This document shows, piece after piece, positions 1 through 8,381 of a stretch of 64,000 nt of DNA (position 1 is the first letter of the stretch; the number at the start of each line of letters is the position of its first letter). Origin of the DNA: Streptomyces globisporus (GTDB lineage: Bacteria; Actinomycetota; Actinomycetes; Streptomycetales; Streptomycetaceae); the NCBI RefSeq assembly GCF_003501885.1, contig NZ_QWFA01000056.1, positions 1-64,000 of the forward strand, written 5' to 3'. The notes beneath the pieces were generated by a model, which was not told where the DNA came from, ran no database searches, and saw nothing but the letters and a program-made list of their open reading frames with translations. The position numbers and the translations under genes are program-made.

Positions 1-468
1 TGCGGGGCGCCGGGGGGCCTGTGCCGGGGCGGGCGAGGCGAAGAACGCGGAGCCCGTCTTCTCGCCGCTCTCCACGGCCCGAACGGCCGCGAGCAGATCG
101 GCGGCCGTGCCGCTCAGCCCCGCACCGGCGGCGATGGGCGCGGCCTTCGCCGCCTTGCGCTGCTCGATGCGCTCCCGCAGCTCGCGCTGGGCGGCCAGCT
201 CGGCCTGCGCCTGAGAGAGCTCGGGGGCGGCCGAGGCGTCGGCGGCCCCGGCTTCGTCGCTCCGGGGCTCGGCGTCCACGCCCTCGGTGCTCGGGGAGTC
301 GGCAGCCCCGGCCTCGGTGCTCGCGGAGTCGGCGGCCTCGCCCCCGTCGCCCGTGGGGCCGGGGTCCGCCGCGGGCTCCTGGGCCCCGGCCTCGTCCGGT
401 GGGGACACGACGTCCTGCGGGGTGTCCGTGCCGCCGGTGCCGGGGGTCTCCCCGGGAAGCGCAGTCAC
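1..468 (-). CDS. Partial N-terminal part of an unidentified Ala/Glu-rich protein
   Basis: An open frame of 156 codons runs off the left edge. It starts at a GTG that overlaps the stop of the aldo/keto reductase (GTGA), so the two are probably translationally coupled. The first 80 residues are low-complexity Ala/Pro/Glu/Asp. After that comes a charged helical stretch (AQRELRERIEQRKAAKAAP) and the segment LSGTAADLLAAVRAVESGEK. I recall a similar N-terminus on actinobacterial helix-hairpin-helix / RecD-like proteins, but the diagnostic domains lie outside the window, so the function is left open. The coding strand is clear; the identity is not. Confidence 0.6.
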   Translation of the reverse strand, partial: MTALPGETPGTGGTDTPQDVVSPPDEAGAQEPAADPGPTGDGGEAADSASTEAGAADSPSTEGVDAEPRSDEAGAADASAAPELSQAQAELAAQRELRERIEQRKAAKAAPIAAGAGLSGTAADLLAAVRAVESGEKTGSAFFASPAPAQAPRRPA

Positions 469-1448
469 AGCGTGCTCCAGTCCTGGTCGGGATAGCGGTG
501 CACGGGCGCCGACACATCGTCGAGCGCCTGGCAGATCTCGTAGGGAAGACTAAGCGCCTCCACCGACAAAGCCTCCGTGAGCTGCCCGGCGTTGCGCGCA
601 CCGAGGATCGGCGCGGCCACTCCCGGCCGGTCCCGGACCCAGGCGAGCGCCACCTGGAGCGGGCTCGTCGCCAGGCCGTCCGCCGCCGTCACCACCGCGT
701 CGACGACCCGGGCCGCCGCGTCGTCGAGATACGGCTCGACGAACGGGGCGAGCCGCTCGGACGCGCCCCGCGAGTCGGACGGGGTGCCCTGGCGGTACTT
801 GCCGGTGAGCACGCCGCGCCCCAGCGGCGAGGACGGCAGCAGCCCGATCCCGAGGTCCAGCGCGGCGGGCAGCACCTCGCGCTCGATGCCCCGCTGGAGC
901 AGCGAGTACTCCATCTGCGTACTGGCCAGCCGGGTGCGCCCCCCGGGCGCGGCGAGCTGCCAGGTGGCCGCCTTCGCGAGCTGCCAGCCGCAGAAGTTCG
1001 ACACGCCCGCGTACCGCACGCGCCCCGAGGATACGGCCAGGTCCACCGCCTGGAGGGTCTCCTCCAGCGGGGTCGCCGGGTCGAAGGCGTGGACCTGCCA
1101 CAGGTCCACGTAGTCCGTGCCGAGCCGCTCCAGGGACGCGTCCAGGGCGGCCAGCAGATGCCCGCGCGAGCAGTTGACGCGGCGATAGGGGTCGGGCACG
1201 TTTCCGGCCTTCGTGGCGATGACCAGATCCTCACGGGGGATCAGGCTGCCGACGAGCCGCCCGAGCAGATACTCGGCCTCGCCGCCCCCGTACACATCGG
1301 CGGTGTCCACCAGGGTGCCGCCCGCGTCCCAGAAGGCCTTCAGCTGGTCGGCGGCGTCGTGCTCGTCCGTGTCCCGGCCCCAGGTGAGGGTGCCGAGCCC
1401 GATCCGGGACACGCGAAGGCCGGTACGGCCGAGATGCCTCTGCTCCAT
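465..1448 (-). CDS. Aldo/keto reductase
   Basis: NADPH-dependent cytosolic reductase of aldehydes or ketones; substrate unknown. The ATG at 1448 (MEQRHLGRTG) is preferred because it begins directly at the first strand of the family; an in-frame ATG at 1499 would add 17 unrelated residues. The catalytic tetrad is visible: Asp48 and Tyr53 in VDTADVYG, Lys80 in IATKAG, His120 in DLWQVHAF. The protein is 327 aa, normal for the YajO/Tas-like AKR group. It overlaps the next gene downstream by 4 nt. The divergent neighbour is an F420-type oxidoreductase. Family assignment is firm; physiological role is not. Confidence 0.93.
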   Translation of the reverse strand: MEQRHLGRTGLRVSRIGLGTLTWGRDTDEHDAADQLKAFWDAGGTLVDTADVYGGGEAEYLLGRLVGSLIPREDLVIATKAGNVPDPYRRVNCSRGHLLAALDASLERLGTDYVDLWQVHAFDPATPLEETLQAVDLAVSSGRVRYAGVSNFCGWQLAKAATWQLAAPGGRTRLASTQMEYSLLQRGIEREVLPAALDLGIGLLPSSPLGRGVLTGKYRQGTPSDSRGASERLAPFVEPYLDDAAARVVDAVVTAADGLATSPLQVALAWVRDRPGVAAPILGARNAGQLTEALSVEALSLPYEICQALDDVSAPVHRYPDQDWSTL

Positions 1449-1540
1449 GGGCGCTGAGATTACTGGCCAGGGCCCCACGGGGTGCAGCCCTGTGGACAAC
1501 CGGGGGTCCGCCGGGCCTGCCGGATGGCCGCGAGCCGCGC

Positions 1541-1546
1541 TAGAGT
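1541..1546 (+). promoter_or_regulatory. Putative -10 box (TAGAGT) of the LLM oxidoreductase gene
   Basis: TAGAGT matches the housekeeping Streptomyces -10 pattern (TAGRRT). It predicts a transcription start near 1553, just upstream of the palindrome at 1562-1575. Confidence 0.5.
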
Positions 1547-1561
1547 CCGGAGAAAGGGACG

Positions 1562-1575
1562 TTACTGATCAGTAA
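1562..1575. promoter_or_regulatory. Perfect 14-bp palindrome TTACTGATCAGTAA, candidate TetR-type operator
   Basis: The sequence is exactly self-complementary. It lies between the predicted transcription start and the ribosome binding site (AAGGGGAG) of the LLM oxidoreductase gene, a classic roadblock position for a repressor. No TetR gene is adjacent, so the regulator would act in trans. Confidence 0.5.
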
Positions 1576-1586
1576 GGGGAGCGGCT

Positions 1587-2636
1587 ATGCGGCTCGGCAT
1601 CAATCTCGGTTACTGGGGCGCCGGCATGGACGGCGACAACCTCGCCGTCGCGCAGGAGGCCGACCGGCTCGGCTACGACGTCTGCTGGGCGGCCGAGGCG
1701 TACGGCTCCGACGCCCCGACCGTGCTGACCTGGGTCGCGGCCCAGACAGAGTCGATCGACGTCGGCTCCGCCATCATGCAGATCCCGGCCCGGCAGCCCA
1801 CCATGACGGCGATGACCGCCGCCACCCTCGACTCGCTCTCCGGCGGCCGCTTCCGGCTCGGCCTCGGCGTCTCGGGGCCGCAGGTCTCCGAGGGCTGGTA
1901 CGGCGTGAAGTTCGACAAGCCGCTGGCCCGCACCCGCGAGTACGTGGAGATCGTCCGCAAGGCGATGACCCGGGAGCGCGTGAGTTACGAGGGCGCGCAC
2001 TGGACGCTGCCGCTCCCCGGCGGCCCGGGCAAGCCGATCAAGCTCACCGTGCACCCCCAGCGCGAGCACATCCCGCTCTACATCGCCGCGATCGGCCCCA
2101 AGAACCTGGAGCAGACCGGTGAGATCGCTGACGGCGCCCTGCTGATCTTCCCCTCCGCCGAGCACCTGGAGGAGACCGCGATCCAGCCGCTGCGCGCGGG
2201 CCGCGAGAAGGCCGGCAAGACGATGGAGGGCTTCGACGTCAGCCCGACGCTGCCGCTCGCCGTGGGCGACGACGTCAACGGTCTCGCCGACATGTTCCGG
2301 CCGTACACCGCCCTGTACGTCGGCGGGATGGGCAGCCGGAAGCAGAACTTCTACAACCAGCTCGCCCAGCGCATGGGGTACGAGAAGGACGCCGCCGAGA
2401 TCCAGGACAAGTACCTGGACGGGGACAAGGCCGGGGCCGCCGCCGCCGTACCGCACCAGCTGATCGACCAGACCGCGCTGCTCGGCCCCGTCGAGCGGAT
2501 CGCCGACCGCATGCAGGCCTACGCGGCCGCCGGGGTCACCACGCTCAACCTCGCCCCGGCCGGCTTCACCCTGGAGGAGCGGCTCACCGCCCTGCGCGCC
2601 GGCACGGACGCCCTGGAGCGCTCCGGACTCGCGTAA
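1587..2636 (+). CDS. LLM-class F420-dependent oxidoreductase
   Basis: Luciferase-like TIM-barrel enzyme expected to use coenzyme F420 for hydride transfer on an unknown substrate. The N-terminus MRLGINLGYW and the segment SGGRFRLGLGVSGPQVSEGWYG are typical of the F420-dependent LLM group. Length is 349 aa, full size. The start ATG follows AAGGGGAG. It stands alone between divergent and codirectional neighbours, and a 14-bp palindrome sits in its leader, so it is probably repressed by a trans-acting TetR-like protein. Cofactor choice (F420 rather than FMN) is inferred from family resemblance. Confidence 0.9.
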   Translation: MRLGINLGYWGAGMDGDNLAVAQEADRLGYDVCWAAEAYGSDAPTVLTWVAAQTESIDVGSAIMQIPARQPTMTAMTAATLDSLSGGRFRLGLGVSGPQVSEGWYGVKFDKPLARTREYVEIVRKAMTRERVSYEGAHWTLPLPGGPGKPIKLTVHPQREHIPLYIAAIGPKNLEQTGEIADGALLIFPSAEHLEETAIQPLRAGREKAGKTMEGFDVSPTLPLAVGDDVNGLADMFRPYTALYVGGMGSRKQNFYNQLAQRMGYEKDAAEIQDKYLDGDKAGAAAAVPHQLIDQTALLGPVERIADRMQAYAAAGVTTLNLAPAGFTLEERLTALRAGTDALERSGLA

Positions 2637-2862
2637 CACCCGCGGGCAGCACTACGGCCGTGGTGGGGGCTCGGGGGTCTTCCCCGCCACGGCCGTCAGC
2701 AGGAACAACGCGCCACGCGCCCAAGAGTTACGCCGTCCCGCCGCCGCGCGCGGTGTGTGACGGCTCCGGTTGCCGACCGCCCCGTAGCGCCTTTGACTCG
2801 TTCTGCGGACTACCGCTCCGCGGACCTGGGCTCCGCGGGAAACGGGTACGGAGGTGGCCCTC

Positions 2863-3651
2863 ATGCTCTCTGCGAAGACCCTGTTCCAGGAGATCCTGGA
2901 CAACGACGAGTCCTACCGGCTCTTCTGTTCCATCGCCGCGAGCGGCGAGGCCCAGGGCGGCTGGGAGAACGCCCGCATCGCCGCCCTCGTCCCGGAGGGC
3001 CGCCGTGAGCTGGCCCCCAGAATCGTCCGGCACGGCGCCGACGAGGACAAGCACGGCCGGATCTTCAACGCCCTCCTGAAGAAGCGCGGGCTGCCGCCCG
3101 TCGAGGTCCCGGCGGAGACGGATTACACGATGCTCCTGGAGCAGCAGGGCATCGGCCTCGCGCACTCCCGGCTGCGCGGCGAGGAGCGGCTCACCGAGCG
3201 CGACATCATCACCTATCTGGCCCACAGCCGGATCACCGAGCAGCGCGCGTCCGAGCAGATGCAGCTGCTGCGCCGGTACTTCGCCGACCACCCCGACATC
3301 GGCCGTGCGGTGAAGATGATCTCCAACGACGAGGACAACCACCTCGCCTACTGCCACGAGGAACTGCTCGCCCTCGCGCGCGAGGGGCACGGCCGGACCA
3401 TCCAGCGGATCATGCGCGAGTGCGCCCTGGCCGAGATCCGTGTCTACCGCGACGTCAGCCTCGCCGTGATGGCCGACATGGGCCGCATCCTCGGCTGGTC
3501 CCGCCCCAAGGCAGCCGTCCTCGCCGCGGGCATCCACGCGGTGTACGCGTACGAGCGCCTCGTCGGCTGGCGGCGCATGGTGACCCTGGAGATGCCGGAG
3601 CGGCGCAACGCGCTCGGCAGCCCCGCCGTGCCCGAGCACGAGTACGCCTGA
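2863..3651 (+). CDS. Ferritin-like (rubrerythrin-fold) diiron protein
   Basis: A 262-aa helical protein with two metal-ligand motifs, ADEDKHGR around residues 59-66 and NDEDNHLAYCHEE around 148-160. These match the paired E/ExxH ligands of ferritin-like carboxylate-bridged diiron folds. ATG 2863 is chosen because GGAGGT lies 7 nt upstream; an in-frame GTG at 2854 would place the start inside that ribosome binding site. Reported family members are called ferritin-like domain proteins with no proven reaction. It lies convergent to corA, with no operon partner. Confidence 0.8.
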   Translation: MLSAKTLFQEILDNDESYRLFCSIAASGEAQGGWENARIAALVPEGRRELAPRIVRHGADEDKHGRIFNALLKKRGLPPVEVPAETDYTMLLEQQGIGLAHSRLRGEERLTERDIITYLAHSRITEQRASEQMQLLRRYFADHPDIGRAVKMISNDEDNHLAYCHEELLALAREGHGRTIQRIMRECALAEIRVYRDVSLAVMADMGRILGWSRPKAAVLAAGIHAVYAYERLVGWRRMVTLEMPERRNALGSPAVPEHEYA

Positions 3652-3684
3652 GGCCAGGCTCCGGCGGCCGTCCCCGGGCCGCCG

Positions 3685-4680
3685 CTAGAGCCAGCCGCGC
3701 CGCTTGAACAGCCGGTACAGCCCGTACACCGTGAGACCCATCAGCGCGACCACCATCGGGTACGTCCACGGCCAGTGCAGCTCCGGCATGTGGTCGAAGT
3801 TCATGCCGTAGATGCCCGCCACCATCGTCGGAACGGCGGCCATCGCCGCCCAGGCGGAGATCTTGCGCATGTCGTCGTTCTGCCGCACGCCCATCTGTGC
3901 CAGATGCGCCGACAGGATGTCCGAGAGCAGCCGGTCCAACCCCTCCACCTGCTCGTTGGCGCGGGTCAGGTGGTCGGCCACGTCCCGGAAGAACGGCTGC
4001 GCGTGCTCGTGGACGAACGGCACGCCCGCGGCCGAGAGCCGGGCCATCGGCGCCGTCAGCGGACCGGCCGCCCGGCGGAACTCCAGCACCTGCCGTTTGA
4101 AGGTGTAGATCCGGGCGGCGGTGTTCTTCGAGTCGCCCGAGCCGGTCGGCGCGAAGACCTGCGCCTCCAGCTCCTCCAGGTCCACCTGGAGCTCGCCGGC
4201 CACGTCCATGTAGTGGTCCACGACCGCGTCGCTGACCGCGTACAGCACCGCCGTCGGACCGTGCTTCAGCACCTCGGGCTCGGACTCCAGCCGCTGGCGC
4301 ACGGCCGCCAGCGGGGCCCCCTCGCCGTGCCGGACCGTGACGACGAAGGAGTCGCCGACGAAGACCATCAGCTCGTCCGCGCTGACCGTATCGCTCTTCG
4401 GTTCGTAGACGATCGGCTTGAGGACCGCGAACAGCGAGTCGTCGTACACCTCCAGTTTGGGCCGCTGGTGAGCCCGCAGCGCGTCCTCCACGGCCAGCGG
4501 GTGCAGCCCGAACTCCTCGCGAACGCGGTCGAACTCCTGCTCCGTCGGCTCGTGCAGCCCGATCCACAAGAAGGCGTCCAGGGATCCGCGCGCCTCGTCC
4601 AGGGCGTCGGAGAAGTCGTCGGGCCGTTCGGTGCGGCGCCCGTCCCGGTAGATGGCACAGTCCACGATCACGGCGGGCAT
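3685..4680 (-). CDS. corA: CorA-family magnesium/cobalt transporter
   Basis: Membrane channel for divalent cations, predicted to form a pentamer in the cytoplasmic membrane. The 331-aa protein has a long soluble N-terminal domain and two C-terminal transmembrane helices. The family signature GMN is at residues 292-294 (YGMNFDHMPELHWPW), at the end of the first helix. The start ATG at 4680 (MPAVIVDCAIYRDG) is preferred over upstream in-frame codons, which add an unrelated basic stretch. It is divergent from the histidine phosphatase gene, with 49 bp between the starts. Confidence 0.93.
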   Translation of the reverse strand: MPAVIVDCAIYRDGRRTERPDDFSDALDEARGSLDAFLWIGLHEPTEQEFDRVREEFGLHPLAVEDALRAHQRPKLEVYDDSLFAVLKPIVYEPKSDTVSADELMVFVGDSFVVTVRHGEGAPLAAVRQRLESEPEVLKHGPTAVLYAVSDAVVDHYMDVAGELQVDLEELEAQVFAPTGSGDSKNTAARIYTFKRQVLEFRRAAGPLTAPMARLSAAGVPFVHEHAQPFFRDVADHLTRANEQVEGLDRLLSDILSAHLAQMGVRQNDDMRKISAWAAMAAVPTMVAGIYGMNFDHMPELHWPWTYPMVVALMGLTVYGLYRLFKRRGWL

Positions 4681-4716
4681 TCTTCCCCGTGAGCCCGCCC
4701 CCACGCACCTCGGACG

Positions 4717-4722
4717 TACGCT
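4717..4722 (+). promoter_or_regulatory. -10 box TACGCT of the histidine phosphatase gene (leaderless)
   Basis: TACGCT ends 7 nt before the ATG at 4730 and no Shine-Dalgarno lies between them. A start of transcription at or next to the ATG would give a leaderless mRNA. Confidence 0.45.
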
Positions 4723-4729
4723 GGCGGGT

Positions 4730-5452
4730 ATGCCCACGCTGATCCTCGTACGCCACGGACGCTCCACGGCCAACACCGCCGGGGTGCTCGCGGGCCGCAC
4801 CCCCGGTGTCTCCCTCGACGAACGCGGCACCGCACAGGCCGCGGCCCTCCCCGCCCGGCTCGCCGCCGTCGTCCCGGTCCTCGCCGTCAGCAGCCCCCTG
4901 GAGCGCTGCCGGCAGACGCTCCAGCCGCTCCTCGACGCGCGCCCGGGCCTGCCCCTGCACACCGAGGACCGGATCAGCGAGTGCGACTACGGCCACTGGT
5001 CGGGCCGGAAGCTCGCCGAACTCGCCGACGAGCCGCTGATGTCGGTCGTCCAGCAGCACCCCTCCGCGGCAGCCTTCCCCGGTGGTGAGTCCATGCGCGC
5101 CATGCAGGCCCGCGCCGTCGACGCCGTACGCGACTGGAACGAGCGCGTCGAGGCGGAGCACGGCGAGGACGCCACGTACGTCATGTGCTCGCACGGCGAC
5201 ATCATCAAGTCCCTCGTCGCCGACGCCCTGGGCATGCACCTGGACCTCTTCCAGCGCATCCACGTCGACCCCTGTTCGGTCACCGCGATCCGCTACACCC
5301 GGCTGCGGCCCTTCCTCCTGCGGCTCGGCGACACCGGCGACCTCGACGCGCTGGCGCCCCGCGAACAGGCCGCCGGGGCGGACGCCGCCGCGTCCCCCGC
5401 CGGTGACGGTTCGGCGGACGCGACGGTCGGGGGCGGCGCGGGCGCGCCGTGA
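4730..5452 (+). CDS. Histidine phosphatase family protein (MSMEG_4193-like)
   Basis: A 240-aa branch-2-type phosphoglycerate-mutase-fold phosphatase. The phosphoacceptor motif LVRHGRS puts His9 within RHG. A second arginine site is in SSPLERCRQT and the second catalytic histidine is in SHGDIIKSL. The last 25 residues are a disordered Ala/Gly tail. It belongs to the family TIGRFAMs names MSMEG_4193, repeatedly found beside DUF3090, the SCO1664 family and mshC, exactly as here. Substrate is unknown; the name phosphomutase is by homology only. Start is the ATG at 4730, giving the canonical MPTLILVRHG opening. Confidence 0.9.
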   Translation: MPTLILVRHGRSTANTAGVLAGRTPGVSLDERGTAQAAALPARLAAVVPVLAVSSPLERCRQTLQPLLDARPGLPLHTEDRISECDYGHWSGRKLAELADEPLMSVVQQHPSAAAFPGGESMRAMQARAVDAVRDWNERVEAEHGEDATYVMCSHGDIIKSLVADALGMHLDLFQRIHVDPCSVTAIRYTRLRPFLLRLGDTGDLDALAPREQAAGADAAASPAGDGSADATVGGGAGAP

Positions 5453-5465
5453 TCGCTCCGGGCAG

Positions 5466-5471
5466 TAGGGT
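5466..5471 (+). promoter_or_regulatory. Putative -10 box TAGGGT before the DUF3090 gene
   Basis: TAGGGT lies 52 nt upstream of the DUF3090 start; an SD-like AAGGGAGCAGGA precedes the start itself. It would serve the DUF3090-SCO1664 family pair. Confidence 0.4.
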
Positions 5472-5522
5472 GGACGCGCCGTAGCGCCGCCCAACCACCA
5501 TCGAAGCTCAAGGGAGCAGGAC

Positions 5523-6113
5523 GTGTCCCGTCAGGTGTTCCTCTACGACCCACCGGACCGATTCGTGGCCGGTACGGTCGGGCTGCCTGGCCGCCGTACG
5601 TTTTTCCTGCAGGCGTCCTCCCAGGGCCGGGTCACCAGCGTCGCCCTGGAGAAGACCCAGGTCGCCGCGCTCGCCGAGCGGATCGACGAACTGCTCGACG
5701 AGGTCGTACGCCGCACCGGCGGCAACTCCCCGGTGCCCGCCGTGGCGCCCACCGACGTCACCGACACCGCGCCGCTCGACGTGCCCGTCGAGGAGGAGTT
5801 CCGGGTCGGCACCATGGCCCTGGCCTGGGACGGCGAGGAGCAGCGCATGATCGTCGAGGCGCAGGCCCTCGTCGAGCTCGACGCCGACTCGGAGGACGAC
5901 CTCGCGGAGGCCGAGGAGAAGCTCCTCCAGGACGAGGAGAACGGCCCGCCGATGCTCCGCGTCCGGCTCAGCGGCGCCCAGGCCCGCGCCTTCGCCAAGC
6001 GGGCCCTGGACGTCGTCAACGCCGGCCGCCCGCCGTGCCCGCTGTGCAGCCTGCCGCTCGATCCGGAAGGACACGTATGCCCGCGCCAGAACGGATACCG
6101 TCGCGGAGCCTGA
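5523..6113 (+). CDS. DUF3090 family protein with C-terminal zinc-ribbon
   Basis: A 196-aa protein of the DUF3090/TIGR03847 family, function unknown. Its opening SRQVFLYDPPDRFVAGTVG is strongly conserved in actinobacteria. The C-terminus has Cys172, Cys175 and Cys186 with His184 between them ([16 protein letters not shown]), a likely metal site. The region encoding that site overlaps the next gene by 37 nt, so the two are co-transcribed and probably co-translated. It co-occurs with the histidine phosphatase, SCO1664 family protein and mshC. Start codon is GTG 5523, with a good upstream purine-rich site. Confidence 0.9.
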   Translation: MSRQVFLYDPPDRFVAGTVGLPGRRTFFLQASSQGRVTSVALEKTQVAALAERIDELLDEVVRRTGGNSPVPAVAPTDVTDTAPLDVPVEEEFRVGTMALAWDGEEQRMIVEAQALVELDADSEDDLAEAEEKLLQDEENGPPMLRVRLSGAQARAFAKRALDVVNAGRPPCPLCSLPLDPEGHVCPRQNGYRRGA

Positions 6114-6916
6114 CCGACCCCGAGCTGCTCACCCTGCTCACCGAGGGCACGCTCACCGTCCTCGGGCAGGTCGGCGGGGCGTCCAACGCGGTGCTGCACT
6201 GCACGGTGGCGTACGACGGCGAGGAGCGCACCTGCGCGTACAAGCCGGTCGCGGGGGAGCAGCCGCTCTGGGACTTCCCCGACGGCACCCTCGCCCAGCG
6301 GGAGGCCGCCGCGTACGAGATCTCCCGGGCGACCGGCTGGGACCTCGTGCCGCCGACCGTGCTGCGGGACGGGCCGTACGGGCGGGGCATGGTCCAGCTC
6401 TGGATCGACGGACCCGAGGACGGTGATGACGCCCCCGAGCTGCTGGCGCTCGTCGAGGGCGAGGAGCCGGGCGACGGCTGGAAGGCCGTCGGCTTCGCGG
6501 ACGTGGGGGGAGGGAAGACCGCGCTGCTGGTGCACGCGGACGACCCCCGGCTGCGGCGGCTCGCGGTGCTGGACGCGGTGATCAACAACGGCGACCGCAA
6601 GGGCGGCCATCTGCTGCCCGCGCCCGGCGGGCGGCTCTTCGGCATCGACCACGGTGTCACCTTCAACGCCGACGACAAGCTGCGGACCCTGCTCTGGGGC
6701 TGGGCGGGCGAACCGCTCACCGAGGAGGCCCTGGCGGTGCTGGGCCGGCTCGCCGCCGAGCTGGTACCGGGGGCCGCCCTCGCCACCCGGATGGCCGAAC
6801 TCATCACACCGGCCGAGCTGGAGGCCCTGCGGGAGCGGGTCGACGGGCTGCTCAAGAACGCCGTGCACCCGCAGCCGAGCGGTCAGTGGCCGCCGATCCC
6901 CTGGCCGCCGGTGTAG
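6077..6916 (+). CDS. SCO1664 family protein, PI3/4-kinase-like fold
   Basis: A 279-aa protein of the family named after SCO1664. It shows kinase-like signatures: Lys56 in AYKPVAGE, Glu77 in REAAAYE, a catalytic-loop-like segment [11 protein letters not shown] around residues 170-180, and a metal-binding-like GIDHG around 189-193. These resemble the minimal PI3/4-kinase and HipA-like phosphotransferase core. The ATG at 6077 follows GGAAGGA and overlaps the DUF3090 gene by 37 nt. The reaction is not known. Pairing with a phosphatase gene next door hints at a phosphorylation cycle, which is inference. Confidence 0.85.
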   Translation: MPAPERIPSRSLTDPELLTLLTEGTLTVLGQVGGASNAVLHCTVAYDGEERTCAYKPVAGEQPLWDFPDGTLAQREAAAYEISRATGWDLVPPTVLRDGPYGRGMVQLWIDGPEDGDDAPELLALVEGEEPGDGWKAVGFADVGGGKTALLVHADDPRLRRLAVLDAVINNGDRKGGHLLPAPGGRLFGIDHGVTFNADDKLRTLLWGWAGEPLTEEALAVLGRLAAELVPGAALATRMAELITPAELEALRERVDGLLKNAVHPQPSGQWPPIPWPPV

Positions 6917-7025
6917 AACGCGCCCGACGGCCACCCGCGCTCTACCCCCTGCCAGGGGTCGCACGCAAGAGGGCCTCTTCGGACAGGTTTCCGGAGCCGG
7001 TTCGTATCCGGAAGCAACGTCCGGT

Positions 7026-7031
7026 TACGCT
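7026..7031 (+). promoter_or_regulatory. -10 box TACGCT of mshC (leaderless)
   Basis: TACGCT ends 6 nt before the mshC ATG at 7038. TTCGTA at 7001-7006 is a weak -35 candidate with 19-nt spacing. There is no Shine-Dalgarno before the ATG. Confidence 0.45.
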
Positions 7032-7037
7032 CATGAC

Positions 7038-8267
7038 ATGCATGCCTGGCCCGCTTCTGAGGTCCCCGCCCTGCCCGGCAAGGGCCGCGACCTTCGGATC
7101 CACGACACCGCGACCGGCGGACGGATCACCCTTGACCCCGGTCCCGTCGCCCGTATCTACGTCTGCGGCATCACGCCGTACGACGCGACCCATATGGGTC
7201 ATGCGGCGACCTACAACGCGTTCGACCTCGTTCAGCGCGTGTGGCTCGACACCAAGCGGCAGGTTCACTATGTCCAGAACGTGACCGACGTGGACGACCC
7301 GCTGCTGGAGCGGGCCGTGCGCGACGGTCAGGACTGGACCGAGCTCGCGGAGCGCGAGACGGCACTCTTCCGCGAGGACATGACCGCCCTGCGGATGCTG
7401 CCTCCGCGGCACTACATCGGAGCGGTCGAGGCCATACCGGGCATCGTGCCTCTCGTCGAACGCCTCCGGGACGCGGGCGCCGCCTACGACCTGGACGGCG
7501 ACATCTACTTCTCCGTCGACGCCGACCCGCACTTCGGCGAGGTCTCCGGCCTCGACGCCGAGGCGATGCGCCTGCTCTCCGCCGAGCGCGGCGGCGACCC
7601 GGAGCGCCCCGGAAAGAAGAACCCCCTCGACCCGATGCTCTGGATGGCCGCCCGCCCGGGTGAGCCGAGCTGGGACGGGGCCTCCCTGGGCGACGGCCGC
7701 CCGGGCTGGCACATCGAGTGCGTCGCCATCGCGCTGGACCACCTCGGCATGGGCTTCGACATCCAGGGCGGCGGCTCCGATCTCGCCTTCCCGCACCACG
7801 AGATGGGCGCCTCGCACGCCCAGGCGCTGACCGGCGAGCACCCCTTCGCCCAGGCCTACGTCCACGCGGGCATGGTCGGCCTCGACGGCGAGAAGATGTC
7901 CAAGTCGCGCGGCAACCTGGTCTTCGTCTCGGCGCTGCGCCGCGACGGCGTGGACCCGGCGGCCATCCGGCTCGCGCTGCTCTCCCGCCACTACCGCTCC
8001 GACTGGGAGTGGACCGACCAGGTGCTGGCCGACGCCGTCGAGCGCCTCGCGCGCTGGCGGGCCGCCGTGTCCCGCCCCGACGGGCCGTCCGCCGACGCGC
8101 TGGTCGAGGAGGTCCGGGCCGCCCTCGCCGACGACCTGGACAGCCCCGCCGCGCTCGCCGCGGTGGACCGCTGGGCCGCGTTCCAGAGCGCGGAGGGCGG
8201 CACCGACGAGGGTGCGCCCGGCCTCGTCTCGCGTACGGTCGACGCCCTGCTGGGGGTCGCGCTGTAG
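7038..8267 (+). CDS. mshC: L-cysteine:1D-myo-inositol 2-amino-2-deoxy-alpha-D-glucopyranoside ligase
   Basis: MshC joins cysteine to glucosaminyl-inositol with ATP in the third dedicated step toward mycothiol, the actinobacterial thiol buffer. The 409-aa protein looks like a cysteinyl-tRNA synthetase catalytic core: Cys43 in YVCGITPYD binds zinc, HMGH is at 52-55, and the KMSKS loop is around 287. It lacks the long anticodon-binding tail of CysS, which separates it from that paralogue. Upstream conserved partners (histidine phosphatase, DUF3090, SCO1664 family) mark the usual mshC neighbourhood. ATG 7038 gives the canonical MHAWPA start; the message is probably leaderless. Confidence 0.96.
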   Translation: MHAWPASEVPALPGKGRDLRIHDTATGGRITLDPGPVARIYVCGITPYDATHMGHAATYNAFDLVQRVWLDTKRQVHYVQNVTDVDDPLLERAVRDGQDWTELAERETALFREDMTALRMLPPRHYIGAVEAIPGIVPLVERLRDAGAAYDLDGDIYFSVDADPHFGEVSGLDAEAMRLLSAERGGDPERPGKKNPLDPMLWMAARPGEPSWDGASLGDGRPGWHIECVAIALDHLGMGFDIQGGGSDLAFPHHEMGASHAQALTGEHPFAQAYVHAGMVGLDGEKMSKSRGNLVFVSALRRDGVDPAAIRLALLSRHYRSDWEWTDQVLADAVERLARWRAAVSRPDGPSADALVEEVRAALADDLDSPAALAAVDRWAAFQSAEGGTDEGAPGLVSRTVDALLGVAL

Positions 8268-8294
8268 GCGGATCTCCCGCCCGCCCGATGGCTC

Positions 8295-8341
8295 GAACCG
8301 GCCTCGGACTTCTCTACGAAGTTCGGGGCCGGTTCCTTTTT
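8295..8341 (+). terminator. Rho-independent terminator after mshC
   Basis: A 15-bp stem (GAACCGGCCTCGGAC with GTTCGGGGCCGGTTC, two G-U pairs) with an 11-nt loop is followed by CTTTTT. It separates mshC from the GH31 gene. Confidence 0.85.
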
Positions 8342-8381
8342 GCCCATGGTCATGTGCTCGAAGTTGCGCTAAAAGCTCTCT

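Noticed and set aside
21-1457. A 478-codon plus-strand frame at the left edge
   Set aside because: Arg/Pro-rich shadow of the partial minus-strand gene and the aldo/keto reductase.
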